This document shows, one piece after another, positions 6,251 to 7,204 of a stretch of 7,204 bases of DNA. The notes beneath the pieces were generated by a model. That model made no database searches, was not told the origin of the DNA, and saw only the letters and a list, made by a program, of their open reading frames with translations. Both the position numbers and the translations under genes were made by a program. Source of the DNA: an uncultured Burkholderiales bacterium (GTDB taxonomy: Bacteria; Pseudomonadota; Gammaproteobacteria; Burkholderiales; Burkholderiaceae_C). Within the stretch, counting starts at the first letter, position 1; each line of letters opens with the position of its first letter. Location: the NCBI GenBank assembly GCA_903925445.1, contig CAIYFE010000188.1, positions 1-7,204 of the forward strand, in the 5' to 3' direction.

Positions 6251-7204
6251 ATGGCGCAACTGGGTTTCGTTCAAGGTTGCTTTGCGTTGACTTTCTTGCT
6301 TCGTTTTCCCCGCCGAAATCGCCAACTTGTCCCATTTGGGGCGGGTGCATTGGCGTTGCTGACAGGGTTTTGCGCACAAGCCCAGACCGTCAGCGCGCCA
6401 GCTTTGGTGCTCAAGCCCAGCAGTTTGTTGCAAGAAACGATCACCCAAGACGTGCGCAAACAACTGCCTACTTTTGTGCAAAGTGACGCGATCAGCGGCC
6501 AAACTGACGTCAAAACCACTTTGGATGGCCATGTTGTGATCCGTCGCGGCGACATGCTGATCAAGGCCGACCATGTGGATTACGATCACGCGTCCGATTT
6601 GGCCAAAGCCGTTGGCAATGTCTACATCAACCGCGCAGGCAATGTGTACCAAGGGCCTGAGCTGAATTTGTATTTGGATGCGTTTGAGGGTTTTTTCACC
6701 CAGCCCACGTTTGACTACCCCAAGTACGGTGGACACGGCAAAGCCGATCGAATTGACTTTGTAGACAGCGCCAACACGCAGCTTTTCAAAGCCAGTTACA
6801 CCACCTGCCAACGCAGACCCGGGCCGAGCTGGTTGCCCGACTGGCTGATTCGCGCCGACAAGATCAGCCTAGACTCGGATCGCAACGTGGGCGTGGCCGA
6901 AAACGCCAAACTCGAATTCAAGGACGTCACGCTGCTGTCCTCCAGCTCCATCGAGTTTCCCTTGGGCGATACGCGCAAATCTGGCTTGTTGCCGCCAGCC
7001 ATTGGGGCAGACAACATCGGGGGATTGCAATATTCCCAGCCCTACTACATCAACTTGGCGCCCAACCGCGACGCCACCATCACGCCCACCTACTGGAGCC
7101 GACGCGGGGTGCAAGGCGAAGCCGAGTTCAGATATCTGGAGAGTTCAAACAACCCCTTGATCCCCGTTCAGGGGTTGGCACGGGTGGATTACATGGCCAA
7201 TGAC
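6251..7204 (+). CDS. lptD: LPS-assembly outer-membrane protein LptD, N-terminal part (3' partial)
   Basis: The frame runs from ATG 6251 to the window edge, 318 codons of a protein usually near 800 residues. LptD, plugged by LptE, is the outer-membrane beta-barrel that inserts lipopolysaccharide into the outer leaflet. A signal peptide ends at about CAQA|QT (residues 41-46) after the hydrophobic core LVPFGAGALALL. The periplasmic LptA/OstA-like domain spans about 73-235 and includes VVIRRGDMLIKADHVDYD (95-112), YLDAFEGFFTQPTFDY (141-156) and ASYTTCQ (181-187). Cys186 matches the cysteine of E. coli LptD (C173) that forms an essential disulfide with the C-terminus. The barrel begins around YSQPYYINLAPNRDATITP (261-279). 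The ATG has no Shine-Dalgarno. TTG 6287, which follows AAGG at 6273-6276, would give a more typical signal peptide with RFPRRNR near its start, so the true start is uncertain. Transcription is divergent from amgK; surA and pdxA often follow lptD in related genomes. Confidence 0.93.
   Translation, partial: MAQLGFVQGCFALTFLLRFPRRNRQLVPFGAGALALLTGFCAQAQTVSAPALVLKPSSLLQETITQDVRKQLPTFVQSDAISGQTDVKTTLDGHVVIRRGDMLIKADHVDYDHASDLAKAVGNVYINRAGNVYQGPELNLYLDAFEGFFTQPTFDYPKYGGHGKADRIDFVDSANTQLFKASYTTCQRRPGPSWLPDWLIRADKISLDSDRNVGVAENAKLEFKDVTLLSSSSIEFPLGDTRKSGLLPPAIGADNIGGLQYSQPYYINLAPNRDATITPTYWSRRGVQGEAEFRYLESSNNPLIPVQGLARVDYMAND

Noticed and set aside
6356..6376. Possible lipobox around LLTGFC in the LptD signal peptide
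   Set aside because: Phe immediately before the Cys does not fit the Gly/Ala/Ser requirement, a normal AQA cleavage site follows, and LptD is not a lipoprotein.
6209..6811. In-frame upstream extension of amgK on the minus strand, which stays open to 6811 and would give a 580-residue protein
   Set aside because: The extra 201 residues lie antisense to lptD, resemble no kinase domain, and ATG 6208 gives a product of the expected family length. The open frame is a by-product of lptD codon choice.

Overview
This window is a gene-dense stretch of a bacterial chromosome, most likely from a betaproteobacterium of the order Burkholderiales and probably a freshwater Comamonadaceae-type organism. The placement rests on protein features recalled from that group: a topoisomerase III ending in a SWIB domain, a MetX/MetW pair, and an AmgK-type kinase divergent from lptD. 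It also rests on moderate GC content with unusually heavy use of TTG for leucine and CAA for glutamine. No 16S gene or other decisive taxonomic marker is present, so genus is not called.

Layout. Positions 1-4321 hold a tightly packed rightward block. It contains the 3' end of topB (topoisomerase III, zinc ribbons plus SWIB), metX (homoserine O-acyltransferase, probably the succinyl-CoA type), metW, and an M20-family zinc dipeptidase. The topB-metX gap is 11 bp, and both later junctions are 4-nt ATGA stop/start overlaps, so metX-metW-M20 is very probably one translationally coupled operon. Positions 4326-6208 hold a leftward pair, amgK then rsmE in transcription order, with 2 nt between them. 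This pair converges on the M20 gene with only 4 bp between stop codons. A short AT-rich gap (about 6209-6250) separates amgK from the divergent lptD, whose first 318 codons run off the right edge.

How the genes relate. MetX activates homoserine for methionine synthesis and MetW is its usual partner. The M20 peptidase has a complete set of predicted metal ligands; its place in a methionine operon suggests, but does not prove, a role in releasing sulfur amino acids from dipeptides. AmgK (cell-wall sugar kinase) and LptD (outer-membrane LPS assembly) are both envelope genes, and their divergent arrangement is known from other proteobacteria. RsmE methylates 16S rRNA.

No mobile element, CRISPR array, RNA gene, phage region or defence system was seen, and nothing here amounts to an undescribed system. 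The points most worth checking are the missing murU next to amgK, the M20 gene coupled to metXW, the uncertain lptD start with no Cys at its mature N-terminus, and the tight convergent junction without a recognisable terminator.
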